From positions 1 through 64,000 of the forward strand of contig PSMW01000007.1 in assembly GCA_040290295.1 (NCBI GenBank): a stretch of 64,000 nt of DNA, given 5' to 3'. The position numbers and the translations under genes were made by a program. Every line of letters starts with the position of its first letter. Position 1 is the first letter of the stretch. This DNA is from CAADGV01 sp040290295. GTDB lineage: Bacteria > Bacteroidota > Ignavibacteria > UBA10030 > UBA6906. The notes under the pieces were generated by a model. It had not been told where the DNA came from. It saw nothing but the letters and a program-made list of their open reading frames with translations, and made no database searches. Positions 1 through 8,754 of this stretch are shown piece after piece.

Positions 1-7
1 CTCTTTG

Positions 8-34
8 GTACTTTCTCTTCCAAAGAGAAAGTAC
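8..34. repeat. Perfect 12-bp inverted repeat
   Basis: Two 12-base arms (8-19 and 23-34) are exact reverse complements around a 3-base loop, giving a long AT-rich hairpin at the left edge. It has no clear T-run, so it could be a terminator for a gene off the left edge or an interspersed palindromic element. I saw no second copy in the window. Confidence 0.6.
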
Positions 35-62
35 AACACCGCAGTAAACACCAGCCGTCCTC

Positions 63-107
63 GTCAAGTTGAGCGGAGTGAAGCGAAGCGGAACGGAGTC
101 GAAACCT
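63..107. repeat. Degenerate short repeat, REP-like
   Basis: A run of related purine-rich units (gcggagtgaagcg, aagcggaacggag) followed by tcgaaacc. The composition and internal repetition resemble interspersed extragenic repeats, but no other copy is recognisable in this window. Function unknown. Confidence 0.3.
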
Positions 108-274
108 CCTTCATAGACAACCTCGGCATATGTTCGACGCAGAGCTGTGGTTATGGATGCTTCGCGTTTGAGAAGCAACGCTCAGCATGACACTGTTCAC
201 GCGCGCAACCCAAATCTGCGCGTTGCGAAATCGTCGGCTGTGTGCGGAGGGAAGCAAAGTTGAGACTAACAGTG

Positions 275-304
275 TTGGAGCTTGGAGCTTGAAGTTTGGA
301 ACTT
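275..304. repeat. Degenerate tandem repeat of a ttggagc-like unit
   Basis: Four or so imperfect 7-8 base units (ttggagc, ttggagc, ttgaagt, ttggaac) stand in tandem. The rest of 1-416 shows no convincing coding sequence. The open frames there are short and overlap one another on both strands. Confidence 0.4.
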
Positions 305-416
305 ACGATAGCTAGAGTATTGGAACTTGTGCCGCTCCGCTTCTTGGTCTGTTGGCGCTGTGTTGGCGTGCGTTCTGGTTTATCCTTCAGTGTGGGAAAG
401 GGCAGTACGATAGCCT

Positions 417-3400
417 TCACTGGCGAGATTGTGCGGGGGCGATGAGGACGTCGTACACGTTCGGCTGATCAACTCGGCGCTTTCCGCCTCCGTGCCACTC
501 GTCTGCGACGGTGGATACTGCGCGGAACTCTCCGAGTCCCGCGCCACCATGGTCGTCTTGGCCTCCCACAAGTACGGTGAATGTCCATCGCGAGGTGGGT
601 ATGCCGAGATAAGCAAGAGGGAGAGCAAAGCGAATCGTCGCGGTTGAAGCGTCGCCGAGCGGATTGGAGACGTCTCCCTCGCTCGGGATGTATGCGGCGA
701 GTATGGTGCGTTGATCATCTTCGATTTCCACGCCTCCGCCTATGTAGATGATGCGCTGGTATGCGCGGCGCGCAGGGAGAACGAACTGTGCATTTCTTCC
801 CACTTCTCTCGTTCCGACGGTGGCACGTCCGTTCGTATCGAGAGCAATCGCAATGAACGTTAGTTGGAATCCGTACTCGGGATGCCAGCCCGGATCGGCA
901 AGTGCACGAAATCGCAAATCAAAGTATGCATTGCGATCATCGACGGAAACAGCGAAGTGGGTGATGTCGAATGCGCCCGGGACGAAATGCGGGTTGAGCG
1001 GATAGGTATAGCTCCCGTCTCCTTTGTCATCGCCCACGGGATCATCCGCGCGTACAAGCGTTCGTGCTTTTGGGTTTTCCGCCTTGATCGCTTCATGAGC
1101 AATCAATGGATAGGGTGGTCCCTTCAGCGCTCGAAGTTCGGGACGAAGGCGCGGGTGCACAAAAGCTAACGGTTCCGGTATAAGTGCCGTTGGGGATTGG
1201 CTGTGGATAACTCGGAGCGCCATCTCCCTAACTCCATTGATTTCAATGGACAAACTGGTATCGTGAAGTGTGGACAAAATGTTGGAATGTGGTTGAATCG
1301 CAAAGAACCCCCTTATTTCGGTCCCACGTGAAGTGAGCAAGCTGATCTCTGCTGAACCTCCTGTCCTCAAGTTCTTCGCGTCGATAGTGACCAAAGTCGA
1401 GTCTCCCGATCGGTGCACAACAATGGGGAGTGAGCGACCGTCGAAATTGATCGTTGCCCGAACGGTACCGAGCACGTTCGGCAAGCGAGGTCTCAGTGCA
1501 AGATGATGTTGCCGTAAGCTGACGCGTACACCAAGATAATCATCGTAGAAGTTGCGTATGAACTCTGCGAGATTCCAAGCCTGAGAAAACGTGCCCGAAA
1601 GTCGCGCCTCGGTTTCGCCCGGCCGTGGGATCGCTTCGAGTAGCTCCGATTGTGTCCCCACTGCTCCGCGATCCAAGATTTGATGTATCGCATCATCCGT
1701 CAGTTGATAGGCAAACTCGTGCCGATCGAAACGGCAGAGCTCCGAGATCACCAGCGCTTGAAGCCACGTCCACACCGTGCCGTTATGATAGGCGGCGTCT
1801 TTCGGATAGTAGGGAGGATAGACATGAAAGGGATGAAAGTTTTCATCCTCTTGAGAAAGAGAGGCGACGCCGTACGTGTACGTGAGCTTGTTGATGACTG
1901 TTTGGACGACGCTCGCGCGTTGTGTGTCATTGAGGAGCGGAGCAGTGAATATCTGATTCGGACGCATCTGTGCATCTGCCGAACCATCGGCGTTGAGATG
2001 ATCGACAATCGTTCTGCCGTGAACAAACCACTGCTGGAAGTTTTTTCGGAGAAGGTCGAGTTGTGCGCGCCAACGGTGTGCTTGTGCCGAATCGCCAAGC
2101 TGTTCGGCAAACCAAACGCCGGCATCGAGCTGCTGTGCCCAGAGTGCCTGCACATCGTTTGCACGATTGCCCCGCGGGCTACATGCACCCTCGGGACCGA
2201 CGGCATCCATCCACGTATCCGCGTCGGCGTGTGTGAGGAAGCCGAGCGAATCGGAATGATAGCGCAGCGTGCCTTCGATCGACCTGACAATGGAAGGAGA
2301 GATCTCACGAATGAATGCGGTATCGCCGGAGCGATCGATATACTCGCGTGCGATGACGACAAAACGCGGTGTGCCGTCGGCGGTGTTGTATGCGCGTTCG
2401 GTGGGAGTGATGATGTTGGGAATTCTGCCGTACTCGGAGGAGGAGGAGTCGAGCTGCTGTGCAGACGCAAAGCTGCGCAGAATCTCTTTCGCTTCGCGAA
2501 AACGTCCTACGACGAGCGTCGCTCCCGGCAACGCGATGAACGTATCACGTCCCCAATAATTGTTGAACCAAGGAAGTCCCGCAAATATTCCTTTGAACTT
2601 CTGGTGCATGATGAGTGCATCGAGGGAGAGCTTCGCCCATGCAAGCGCTCGATTGAAACGCTGGTTCTCCGTCTCCACGAGTGTCTCTCGTAAAAGTCTT
2701 TCCATGCGTTCGCGTCGCTGTGTATCGAACGCGTCCTTTTGGGCAAGATAGATCCGTGCGACGCGTTCAGCCTCTTCGGCTGTCTCGCCTGCCGCGAAAA
2801 CAAACGTGTGCTCGGTTCGCGCGCGCGAAACGAGCAGGATGGGTGAGAAACTATTTCGGCGCCGTGTCGTTCTCTGTTGAGGCAACATCTCTAATCCGCG
2901 CATTGCGAGCCAGAGCGGCGCTCTCTCGATCTCTGCGCGATGCGGCTTCCGTGCAAGGAGCACAGCATCGCCGTGAAGGTGAACCCTCACCTGATCTGCA
3001 CTACGAATGCCGGTGAACAACGGTACAACATCGACATGCACTGCGGTGGGCGAGGAAATCGTGAGTGCAAGAAGCGCAATGCTGTCGGCAAGGCGCACCG
3101 TTTCGATGATGTTCCCTGCGTAGACGCGCTTCATGTAATCGGGATAGACGACAACCGAAAGGGCGGACGAACGATCGAGCTTTTGGTCATCGATCTCAAT
3201 CTCGTAATCATCGAGCACTTCCTGGCCTGCAACGTTGAACCCCTGCCATGCAGACCGGTTCGCAGCGTGAGTCTCGCCGTAGTAGTATGCCGTCTGCTTG
3301 TTCGTGAAGGCAAACTCCCGCGACCCCTCGCGTACCTCGATACCGAGCGACTCGACGAGCGAGCTTGAAGGCTGCGCTGTTGCCGAAAGATGCACCATGG

Positions 3401-3464
3401 CCGGAGTGATGCCGAGAAGCAATGCGTTGAGCATCGAAAACCGTTGTACGCTTCGCGCCGTCAT
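417..3464 (-). CDS. Secreted GH133-like amylo-alpha-1,6-glucosidase with C-terminal glucodextranase-type domain
   Basis: A protein of about 1015 residues likely to hydrolyse alpha-glucans outside the cytoplasm. It has an N-terminal signal peptide ending near ATAQ. A beta-rich N domain is followed by an (alpha/alpha)6 catalytic region carrying NNYWGRDTF near residue 305 and GRIPNIITP, both typical of the debranching-enzyme GDE_C family. The last 200 residues (from DDPVGDDKGDG) resemble the C-terminal domain of glucodextranase, which is thought to hold the enzyme at the surface or on glucan. The start is the ATG at 3464: it forms an ATGA overlap with the upstream esterase stop and follows a GGAAAGGA-type ribosome site. 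It is the third gene of a coupled minus-strand operon. Exact linkage specificity (1,4 or 1,6) cannot be read from sequence. Confidence 0.85.
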   Translation of the reverse strand: MTARSVQRFSMLNALLLGITPAMVHLSATAQPSSSLVESLGIEVREGSREFAFTNKQTAYYYGETHAANRSAWQGFNVAGQEVLDDYEIEIDDQKLDRSSALSVVVYPDYMKRVYAGNIIETVRLADSIALLALTISSPTAVHVDVVPLFTGIRSADQVRVHLHGDAVLLARKPHRAEIERAPLWLAMRGLEMLPQQRTTRRRNSFSPILLVSRARTEHTFVFAAGETAEEAERVARIYLAQKDAFDTQRRERMERLLRETLVETENQRFNRALAWAKLSLDALIMHQKFKGIFAGLPWFNNYWGRDTFIALPGATLVVGRFREAKEILRSFASAQQLDSSSSEYGRIPNIITPTERAYNTADGTPRFVVIAREYIDRSGDTAFIREISPSIVRSIEGTLRYHSDSLGFLTHADADTWMDAVGPEGACSPRGNRANDVQALWAQQLDAGVWFAEQLGDSAQAHRWRAQLDLLRKNFQQWFVHGRTIVDHLNADGSADAQMRPNQIFTAPLLNDTQRASVVQTVINKLTYTYGVASLSQEDENFHPFHVYPPYYPKDAAYHNGTVWTWLQALVISELCRFDRHEFAYQLTDDAIHQILDRGAVGTQSELLEAIPRPGETEARLSGTFSQAWNLAEFIRNFYDDYLGVRVSLRQHHLALRPRLPNVLGTVRATINFDGRSLPIVVHRSGDSTLVTIDAKNLRTGGSAEISLLTSRGTEIRGFFAIQPHSNILSTLHDTSLSIEINGVREMALRVIHSQSPTALIPEPLAFVHPRLRPELRALKGPPYPLIAHEAIKAENPKARTLVRADDPVGDDKGDGSYTYPLNPHFVPGAFDITHFAVSVDDRNAYFDLRFRALADPGWHPEYGFQLTFIAIALDTNGRATVGTREVGRNAQFVLPARRAYQRIIYIGGGVEIEDDQRTILAAYIPSEGDVSNPLGDASTATIRFALPLAYLGIPTSRWTFTVLVGGQDDHGGAGLGEFRAVSTVADEWHGGGKRRVDQPNVYDVLIAPAQSRQ

Positions 3465-4717
3465 TCCTTTCCCCAAAAATATTCGAGGATGTGGCTGATG
3501 CGTGCCCTCCAGTTTCCCCAATGGTGTCCTTCGGGGACTTCTTCGTAGTGAACGGCATAGCCTTTCTGTTGCAGAAGAGATCTCATGATCGATGTTGCTT
3601 CCTGCGCGTCATGAATCGTTCCGGTGTCGAGCCAAAACTTCACATCGCGGAGAGGGGTGTTTGCGGCAATCGTCATGATCGCATTGTTCTTGAACCAGTA
3701 CGAGGGCGATTGCGCGGCGCACAAGCCGAACACATCGGACCGAACCAGTGCCGCATACGTCGCAAGAAGTCCGCCCAACGAAGCTCCCATTATGCCGGTC
3801 TGCTGCGACCGATGGTCAACGCGGTAACGTCGCAGGATGAGAGGACGGAGTTCTTCCACGAGGAAGCGAACATATGTGTCGCTCATCGTGTAGTCCGTCA
3901 TGCGCTTGCTGGTGCTCGCGTCGCGCACGTCGGTGCGTGGGTCGATGAACACGACCACGAGAGGAGGGATGCGTTGGTCGGCGATGAGATTGTCCAGAAC
4001 ATTGGTCATCAAGGCGAGCGCGATGTACTCGCCGCCGTCATTCACGTACAATACCGGAGAGATCTGTTGCCGGCGCGCTGTGTCTCGAGGCGGTACGTAA
4101 ACGAACACGGGATGGGTGCGCTTCAACAGCCGACTCTTCACGCTCAACGAATCGAGACGTCCATGGGGAATGTGTGCGCGGTATTCGATTCCGCTTGGCG
4201 GGCGGTACAACGGCATCCACACTTCCGAGTTTGGTCCGTATCCACCGATGGCTTGTTGGCGATTGAGCGGATCGAGCATCCAGACAGAATCCACCATCAA
4301 TTTATATTCGAGTCTCGCAGCCAGGGGGAACTGTTTCGAAAGATAGAAGAAGTTAGTGCCCGCGACACGCCTCATCGTATCGGCGCGAGGATTCCAGCCG
4401 TTCATGTCGCCGGGAACGCCGACACGCCGTGCTGTACCGAAGTACACGAAATACACCGTCGAGTCCTCCACAACTGCTCGACCATACGCACGCAGCATGG
4501 AGTGAAGCCGCTCGGTGAGCGCTTGCGTTGTTGTGGAGTCGGTGCTGGTGACGATCTCGTCGAGCAGCCGCGAGAAGGGTTTGCCAAAGACCTCTGCTAC
4601 CGGACGCGAGTCCAGCGACTGGCTGCGTGCTGCGGCAGCCGCCGTCAGGAGCGACGCTGCGCTGAGGTACCGAAACGTGGCTCGGAGTTTCGTGGCAGGT
4701 GAGGCGTGGAGTTTCAC
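3461..4717 (-). CDS. Secreted esterase D-family protein with N-terminal glycogen-binding-like domain
   Basis: About 418 residues. After a signal peptide (Ala-rich, ending AAARSQS) comes an E-set/CBM48-like region with GDMNGWNP, then a Fes/esterase-D alpha/beta hydrolase. The catalytic set looks complete: nucleophile in GASLGG (Ser near 313), acid in WLDTGT, histidine in EGHHWGNWR. The GTG start at 4717 is inferred because it overlaps the upstream stop as GTGA, the same style of coupling as the next gene, and puts the signal peptide at the N terminus. An ATG further upstream would add residues lying inside the previous gene. With its neighbours it probably de-esterifies or processes a decorated glucan, but the substrate is unknown. 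Confidence 0.8.
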   Translation of the reverse strand: MKLHASPATKLRATFRYLSAASLLTAAAAARSQSLDSRPVAEVFGKPFSRLLDEIVTSTDSTTTQALTERLHSMLRAYGRAVVEDSTVYFVYFGTARRVGVPGDMNGWNPRADTMRRVAGTNFFYLSKQFPLAARLEYKLMVDSVWMLDPLNRQQAIGGYGPNSEVWMPLYRPPSGIEYRAHIPHGRLDSLSVKSRLLKRTHPVFVYVPPRDTARRQQISPVLYVNDGGEYIALALMTNVLDNLIADQRIPPLVVVFIDPRTDVRDASTSKRMTDYTMSDTYVRFLVEELRPLILRRYRVDHRSQQTGIMGASLGGLLATYAALVRSDVFGLCAAQSPSYWFKNNAIMTIAANTPLRDVKFWLDTGTIHDAQEATSIMRSLLQQKGYAVHYEEVPEGHHWGNWRARISHILEYFWGKE

Positions 4718-5949
4718 GGTGATGCGCGTTGAGTTAAGAACCACCGGAGGATTACGGGAAGCTCGTTGCGCCATCGTGCCCAACTGTGTCCATCGTGCAA
4801 TTCTCTGTACTGATGAGGGTAGTCCTTCTCCATGAGAATCCTGCGCAGTGTTCTGGCGGCAGCGTAGAGGTTCCCTTCATGTACGCCCCAAGGAAAACCA
4901 CCGACCTTCTTCTCGTAGGTACCGATTTCGACATAGACCCGGAGAGGACGAGTTTCTGCAACGCGGAACATCGCAAGCATTGTGTCGCTGGAAAATGTGA
5001 GATAAGGCGATTGGCCTGCGGCATACTCGACGAGATGCGGGTACGCGAAGCCGAAGGCGAACGCTCTTGCACCGCCGTCGTACTGGCCGACCATCATGCG
5101 CGCCGCGGAATGCGCTTTCGTTCGAAATCGTCGATCGACGAGAGGGATGATATCGGTTGCGATGAAGTGCAGCGTCGAATCGTCGATGATCGCGTTCTTC
5201 TGCTTCGATGCGCTTCCTGCTTCGGTGATGAAGACGCCGATGGTGTTGGGCACGGCGCGCGCACCAATCATGTTATCGAGGATGGTAGCAGCGTTCGCGT
5301 ACTGCAAATACGCGTCGCCGTTCAAAAAGTACACCGCGGGCATTGGCGTTCGGATCGTATCATAACTTGCAGGCACATACACGCGGATGGAGAACTCCGG
5401 CACCCCGGCTTTTTTCGGCACGGCGAGCGTGGTGAGTCTGCCCTTGGGCACGCCGCGCCGTTCTTTCCATTCCTCCGATGGTTGATAGTCGGGCATGGCA
5501 AGTTCCGACCGTTCGCCGTCGGTACCGGGCGAGATGCGAGGATTGAAGGGATCGAGCATTTCCTTTTGATTGACGATGAAGCGGTAATCCAATCGTGCAT
5601 CACGCTCAAACGCGAGACGGAGGTAGAACAAATCTGTTTCGGGAATACGTCGCATTTTCAGTTTCAGCGACCAACTGGTAAAATCGCCGATCACTTTCAC
5701 CGAATCGGCTCTGCCACGGTAGAGGAACGCGACATCCGTTCCGTTCGTATCGATCCACGGAATGCCCTGCGAACGTGCCTGCCGCCAAAATGCAGCGAAG
5801 AGGGAGTCCTTCTCAGCCGGGAAGATAGCGGTGATATGTTGGTTAAGAAAATCATCGAAGAGCGCAAACCGTGGCTGTGCATGGATAGATGCCTTCAAAA
5901 AAGCGCAGAGGGATGCCGCGACAATGAACGATCGCATACGTGTGTACAT
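4714..5949 (-). CDS. Secreted esterase-like pseudo-enzyme, paralogue of the next gene
   Basis: About 411 residues with the same architecture as the neighbouring esterase: signal peptide ending SIHAQ, glycogen-binding-like segment with GDFTSW, then an alpha/beta-hydrolase fold. The nucleophile elbow reads GQYDGG, so Tyr (near residue 290) stands where Ser is required. The acid position is Glu (YVEIGTY against WLDTGT in the paralogue), while the histidine motif GHSWARWR is kept. Hydrolysis by the usual mechanism is therefore unlikely, and a binding or scaffold role is possible. It is the first gene of the operon. The start is uncertain: ATG 5949 is the first ATG, ATG 5937 also fits, and neither has a clear ribosome site. 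Confidence 0.75.
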   Translation of the reverse strand: MYTRMRSFIVAASLCAFLKASIHAQPRFALFDDFLNQHITAIFPAEKDSLFAAFWRQARSQGIPWIDTNGTDVAFLYRGRADSVKVIGDFTSWSLKLKMRRIPETDLFYLRLAFERDARLDYRFIVNQKEMLDPFNPRISPGTDGERSELAMPDYQPSEEWKERRGVPKGRLTTLAVPKKAGVPEFSIRVYVPASYDTIRTPMPAVYFLNGDAYLQYANAATILDNMIGARAVPNTIGVFITEAGSASKQKNAIIDDSTLHFIATDIIPLVDRRFRTKAHSAARMMVGQYDGGARAFAFGFAYPHLVEYAAGQSPYLTFSSDTMLAMFRVAETRPLRVYVEIGTYEKKVGGFPWGVHEGNLYAAARTLRRILMEKDYPHQYRELHDGHSWARWRNELPVILRWFLTQRASP

Positions 5950-6077
5950 GAAGAACACCGAATCAGGATTGTGTGTTTCCGTCGAGCGGTTGGCACAATA
6001 TACAAACAGGATGATGGTACGTCAAGATGTTTCGTGCACAATCACGGCGCGCCGCTGCGATGGTTGTTTGCGAACGG

Positions 6078-6106
6078 TTGCACGTCCTGTCGTCATCGAG
6101 TATATT
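6078..6106 (+). promoter_or_regulatory. Predicted promoter of udk
   Basis: TTGCAC, 17 bases, TATATT. The start codon of udk lies 28 bases downstream. It fits the TTG-N20-TAnnTT pattern seen at many gene starts in this window. Confidence 0.55.
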
Positions 6107-6133
6107 GGTGCAACACGTATTGCAAGCAACGTC

Positions 6134-6760
6134 ATGTCTTCCCAGCACCGTCTTGTCGTTGGTATAGCCGGCGGCACCAGCTCCGGCAAAACCACTGTCA
6201 CTCGTCAGATTGCTACCGCTCTCGGCGAGTTGAATATCGCTATCCTCCAGCATGATTCGTATTACAAAGACCTCTCGGCATTCGGCGGCAAGCAGCCGCA
6301 CGAAATCAACTTCGATCATCCCGAGGCGTATGACACCCCTCTGCTGATCGAACACCTCCGCGCCTTGCGGAACGGCATACCGGTTCGTCAGCCGGTGTAC
6401 AGTTATACCACGTATCGGCGAACGAAGGAAGTGCGCATCGTCGAGCCGAAGCGCATCATCATAGTTGAAGGGATTTTGGTATTCTTCGAGAAGGAACTGC
6501 GTGACCTGATTGACGTGAAGGTCTTCGTGGATACCGACGATGATGAACGCCTGCTCCGCCGTATTCGTCGTGATGTGTTAGAGCGGGGAAGGACGATCGA
6601 ATCGGTGATGGAACAATACATCTCGACTGTCAAGCCTATGCACCTGGAGTTCGTGGAGCCGACCAAACGCTGGGCGGATGTCATCATCCCGCGCGGAGGA
6701 GAAAACCGTGTAGCAATCGATTTGGTCGTGAGGATGTTGAAGACGCTCGACTTGATGTGA
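6134..6760 (+). CDS. udk: Uridine kinase
   Basis: A 208-residue phosphoribulokinase/uridine-kinase family protein that phosphorylates uridine and cytidine in pyrimidine salvage. The P-loop GIAGGTSSGKTT is near the N terminus, and HDSYYKDL, the NFDHPEAYD segment and VEGILVFFEKELRD are family hallmarks. Length matches the usual 205-215. The ATG at 6134 is chosen because the P-loop would otherwise lie far inside a long unrelated extension. The extension would also be antisense to the pseudo-esterase. The gene has its own predicted promoter and is followed by a convergent response regulator. Confidence 0.93.
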   Translation: MSSQHRLVVGIAGGTSSGKTTVTRQIATALGELNIAILQHDSYYKDLSAFGGKQPHEINFDHPEAYDTPLLIEHLRALRNGIPVRQPVYSYTTYRRTKEVRIVEPKRIIIVEGILVFFEKELRDLIDVKVFVDTDDDERLLRRIRRDVLERGRTIESVMEQYISTVKPMHLEFVEPTKRWADVIIPRGGENRVAIDLVVRMLKTLDLM

Positions 6761-6775
6761 CTCTCGAGCACCGTC

Positions 6776-7153
6776 TCAGTTTTTGGCGGATCGGAATACC
6801 TCCTCAATGCAAGCGAGAAGCCGTTCCACCATCGCGGTCTTGCGCACCAACTGCAGGGAAGGGTGATCGTGCACGTACCGGAAATAGTTCGGATCTTCCC
6901 AACCGGTGAGGAACAGGAAGGGAATCGATCGCAAGGCCGGAACCTCACTCACCCTCTTGTGCAACGCGATCCCGCTCATCTTCGGCATGTCGATATCCGA
7001 CACAATCACATCGACGGCTTCAGTCCTCAGGAGGCTCAATGCTTCTTGCCCACTGTACGCACACAGGACATGGAACTGATGCAATGCAAGCATATCCTTG
7101 AGCAGTTCGATGTACAACGGGTCGTCATCAACTACAAGAATCGTCTTCTCCAT
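6776..7153 (-). CDS. Single-domain response regulator (CheY-like receiver)
   Basis: About 125 residues, one receiver domain and no output domain. Acidic pocket residues lie in VVDDDP, the phospho-acceptor is Asp53 in VSDIDMP, the conserved Thr is in FLTGWED and the Lys in VRKTAM (not followed by the usual Pro). A GTG start at 7213 would add 20 residues, but ATG 7153 begins right at the receiver fold and is preferred. No histidine kinase is adjacent, so its partner is unknown. It ends 16 bases from udk on the opposite strand. Confidence 0.85.
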   Translation of the reverse strand: MEKTILVVDDDPLYIELLKDMLALHQFHVLCAYSGQEALSLLRTEAVDVIVSDIDMPKMSGIALHKRVSEVPALRSIPFLFLTGWEDPNYFRYVHDHPSLQLVRKTAMVERLLACIEEVFRSAKN

Positions 7154-7264
7154 GAATCGAGTGAGTGGCTGAGTTTCATCGGCGGCTGAAAGATAGGGAT
7201 TGTCATCTACCACGTCAACGAAAAAGATTTGCGAGGTCGCAGGCGATCGTGGGTTTTTGCTTCG

Positions 7265-7293
7265 TTGTTTTTTTTCATCATTTGTTCTACATT
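7265..7293 (+). promoter_or_regulatory. Predicted promoter of the uppP operon
   Basis: TTGTTT, 17 bases, TACATT. The predicted transcript starts about 48 bases before the uppP GTG codon. Same pattern as the other promoters listed here. Confidence 0.55.
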
Positions 7294-7347
7294 AACAGCC
7301 ACACGATGGTGATAACGTTCCTTTCACTTTGTCTCGGGGGTTGTTGA

Positions 7348-8202
7348 GTGAATTTGTTTCAGGCGATTGTACTCGGTCTTGTTCAGGGGCTGACCGAGTT
7401 CCTTCCGATTAGTAGTTCTGCCCATCTCACCCTTACCGGCAAGTTGTTCGGTCTTATCTCCCCCGATACGGCGTCGTCGTGGACAGCGTTCATCGCGGTG
7501 ATACAACTCGGAACATTGCTTGCGGTTGTCCTTTATTTCTTCAAAGACTTGCTCCAGATGGCTTCATCCTTGAAAGCCGATTGGGCAATGCACGGTGTCT
7601 TCAGAGGCTATCGGCAGTATTCCGTTCACTCACGCTTGGCGCTCTTGGTGATTGTGGGGACGATGCCGATGGCGTTCATCGGCGTGGCAATGAGTAAGGT
7701 GATTCATAGCATGTTCACGAAAAGCACCGTCGTGATCGCTTCCAGTCTGATCGGGCTCGCCTTGCTCTTGTGGCTCGCAGAACGCCTTGCGACCCACAAG
7801 CGAACACTTGAACACCTGACCTGGCTCGATGCACTCGTCATCGGCACTGCGCAGGCACTGGCGCTCATTCCGGGTTCGTCGCGGTCGGGCACGACCATCA
7901 CTGCCGGTCTGTTTCTCAACCTGACACGCGAGGCTGCTGCACGGTTCTCCTTTCTTCTCAGTATTCCTGCTATCGCAGCGAGCGGTCTGTACGAGTTCAT
8001 CAAAGTGCGAGAGGGGCTTGCCGGAATCGGTGCAGCGAACCTCGCCGCTGCAACGCTCGTCTCAGCCATTGTTGGGTACGCATCCATCGCTTGGCTGCTG
8101 CGTTTCCTCGTCACGAATACGACCATGAGCTTCGTGGTGTATCGGATTGCGCTCGGCGTGCTGCTGATCGCGCTGCTTTCGTTCGGTGTGATGGAGTTCT
8201 GA
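7348..8202 (+). CDS. uppP: Undecaprenyl-diphosphate phosphatase
   Basis: A 284-residue polytopic inner-membrane BacA-type phosphatase that recycles undecaprenyl pyrophosphate for peptidoglycan and other envelope polymers. The signature GLTEFLPISSSAHL near the N terminus and PGSSRSG near residue 175 are the two active-site motifs. The GTG at 7348 is the start, preceded by a G-rich ribosome site (CGGGGG). It heads a plus-strand gene run that continues with the S-component-like protein 36 bases downstream. Confidence 0.95.
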   Translation: MNLFQAIVLGLVQGLTEFLPISSSAHLTLTGKLFGLISPDTASSWTAFIAVIQLGTLLAVVLYFFKDLLQMASSLKADWAMHGVFRGYRQYSVHSRLALLVIVGTMPMAFIGVAMSKVIHSMFTKSTVVIASSLIGLALLLWLAERLATHKRTLEHLTWLDALVIGTAQALALIPGSSRSGTTITAGLFLNLTREAAARFSFLLSIPAIAASGLYEFIKVREGLAGIGAANLAAATLVSAIVGYASIAWLLRFLVTNTTMSFVVYRIALGVLLIALLSFGVMEF

Positions 8203-8238
8203 CGTGAAGCGGCGCATGCGTGTAGAGAAGGATACGGC

Positions 8239-8754
8239 GTGACGACATTCTCTCCTGTGCGACGGTTGACGCTCATTGCGGTCTTGGCTGCGGTGGGGAT
8301 TGCGCTCTTTGTGATCGAGTCGCACATCCCCATGCCTCTGCCCTTCCTCAAGATTGGTCTTGCCAATATCTCCAGCGTTGTTGCGCTGGTGCTCATCGGA
8401 ACGACAAGCATGATGAGCGTTGTGCTCCTGCGTGTCGTTGTTGGTGCGCTGCTCATAGGAACGTTCATGAGTCCGGCATTCCTGCTCGCTCTTTCTGCCG
8501 GCGTTGTTTCGGCGCTTGTGATGGGACTCGTTCGGAAACTGACGCGAAATCTGTTCAGCGTTGTCGGCATCAGTCTCGTCGGCGCGTTCACGCACAGCAT
8601 CGTTCAACTCTTCGTCGTTCGGTACGTGTATGTGCAAACGACCGTGGTGTTGCATCTGTTGCCGTTTCTTCTGGCAGGTGCACTCGTGGGAGGACTCATC
8701 GTCGGCGCCGTCTCGCTCCGACTCGTGCGTGCACTGCCGGAGGTGCTGCGATGA
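8239..8754 (+). CDS. Gx transporter family membrane protein (heptaprenyl-diphosphate synthase component I-like)
   Basis: A 171-residue, about five-segment membrane protein of the Hpre_diP_synt_I/Gx_transporter family, related to ECF-type S components. Conserved features include the N-terminal ESHIPMPLPFLKIGLAN segment. It starts at GTG 8239 after GAAGGA. It overlaps the NusG-domain-II gene by 4 bases and stands upstream of apbE and two ECF ATPases, so it is a good candidate substrate-binding S subunit for that transporter. From memory, family members with a NusG-II neighbour occur as EetB in Gram-positive flavin-based electron-transfer loci. The substrate (flavin, isoprenoid or other) is not established here. 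Confidence 0.75.
   Translation: MTTFSPVRRLTLIAVLAAVGIALFVIESHIPMPLPFLKIGLANISSVVALVLIGTTSMMSVVLLRVVVGALLIGTFMSPAFLLALSAGVVSALVMGLVRKLTRNLFSVVGISLVGAFTHSIVQLFVVRYVYVQTTVVLHLLPFLLAGALVGGLIVGAVSLRLVRALPEVLR

Noticed and set aside
1650..2693. Long open frame (about 347 codons) on the plus strand opposite the GH133 gene
   Set aside because: It is antisense to a gene with clear motifs, and its translation is Arg/Cys-rich with no domain pattern.
4786..6255. Plus-strand open frame of about 489 codons opposite the pseudo-esterase
   Set aside because: Shadow of the minus-strand gene in GC-rich DNA. The sequence has no recognisable fold.
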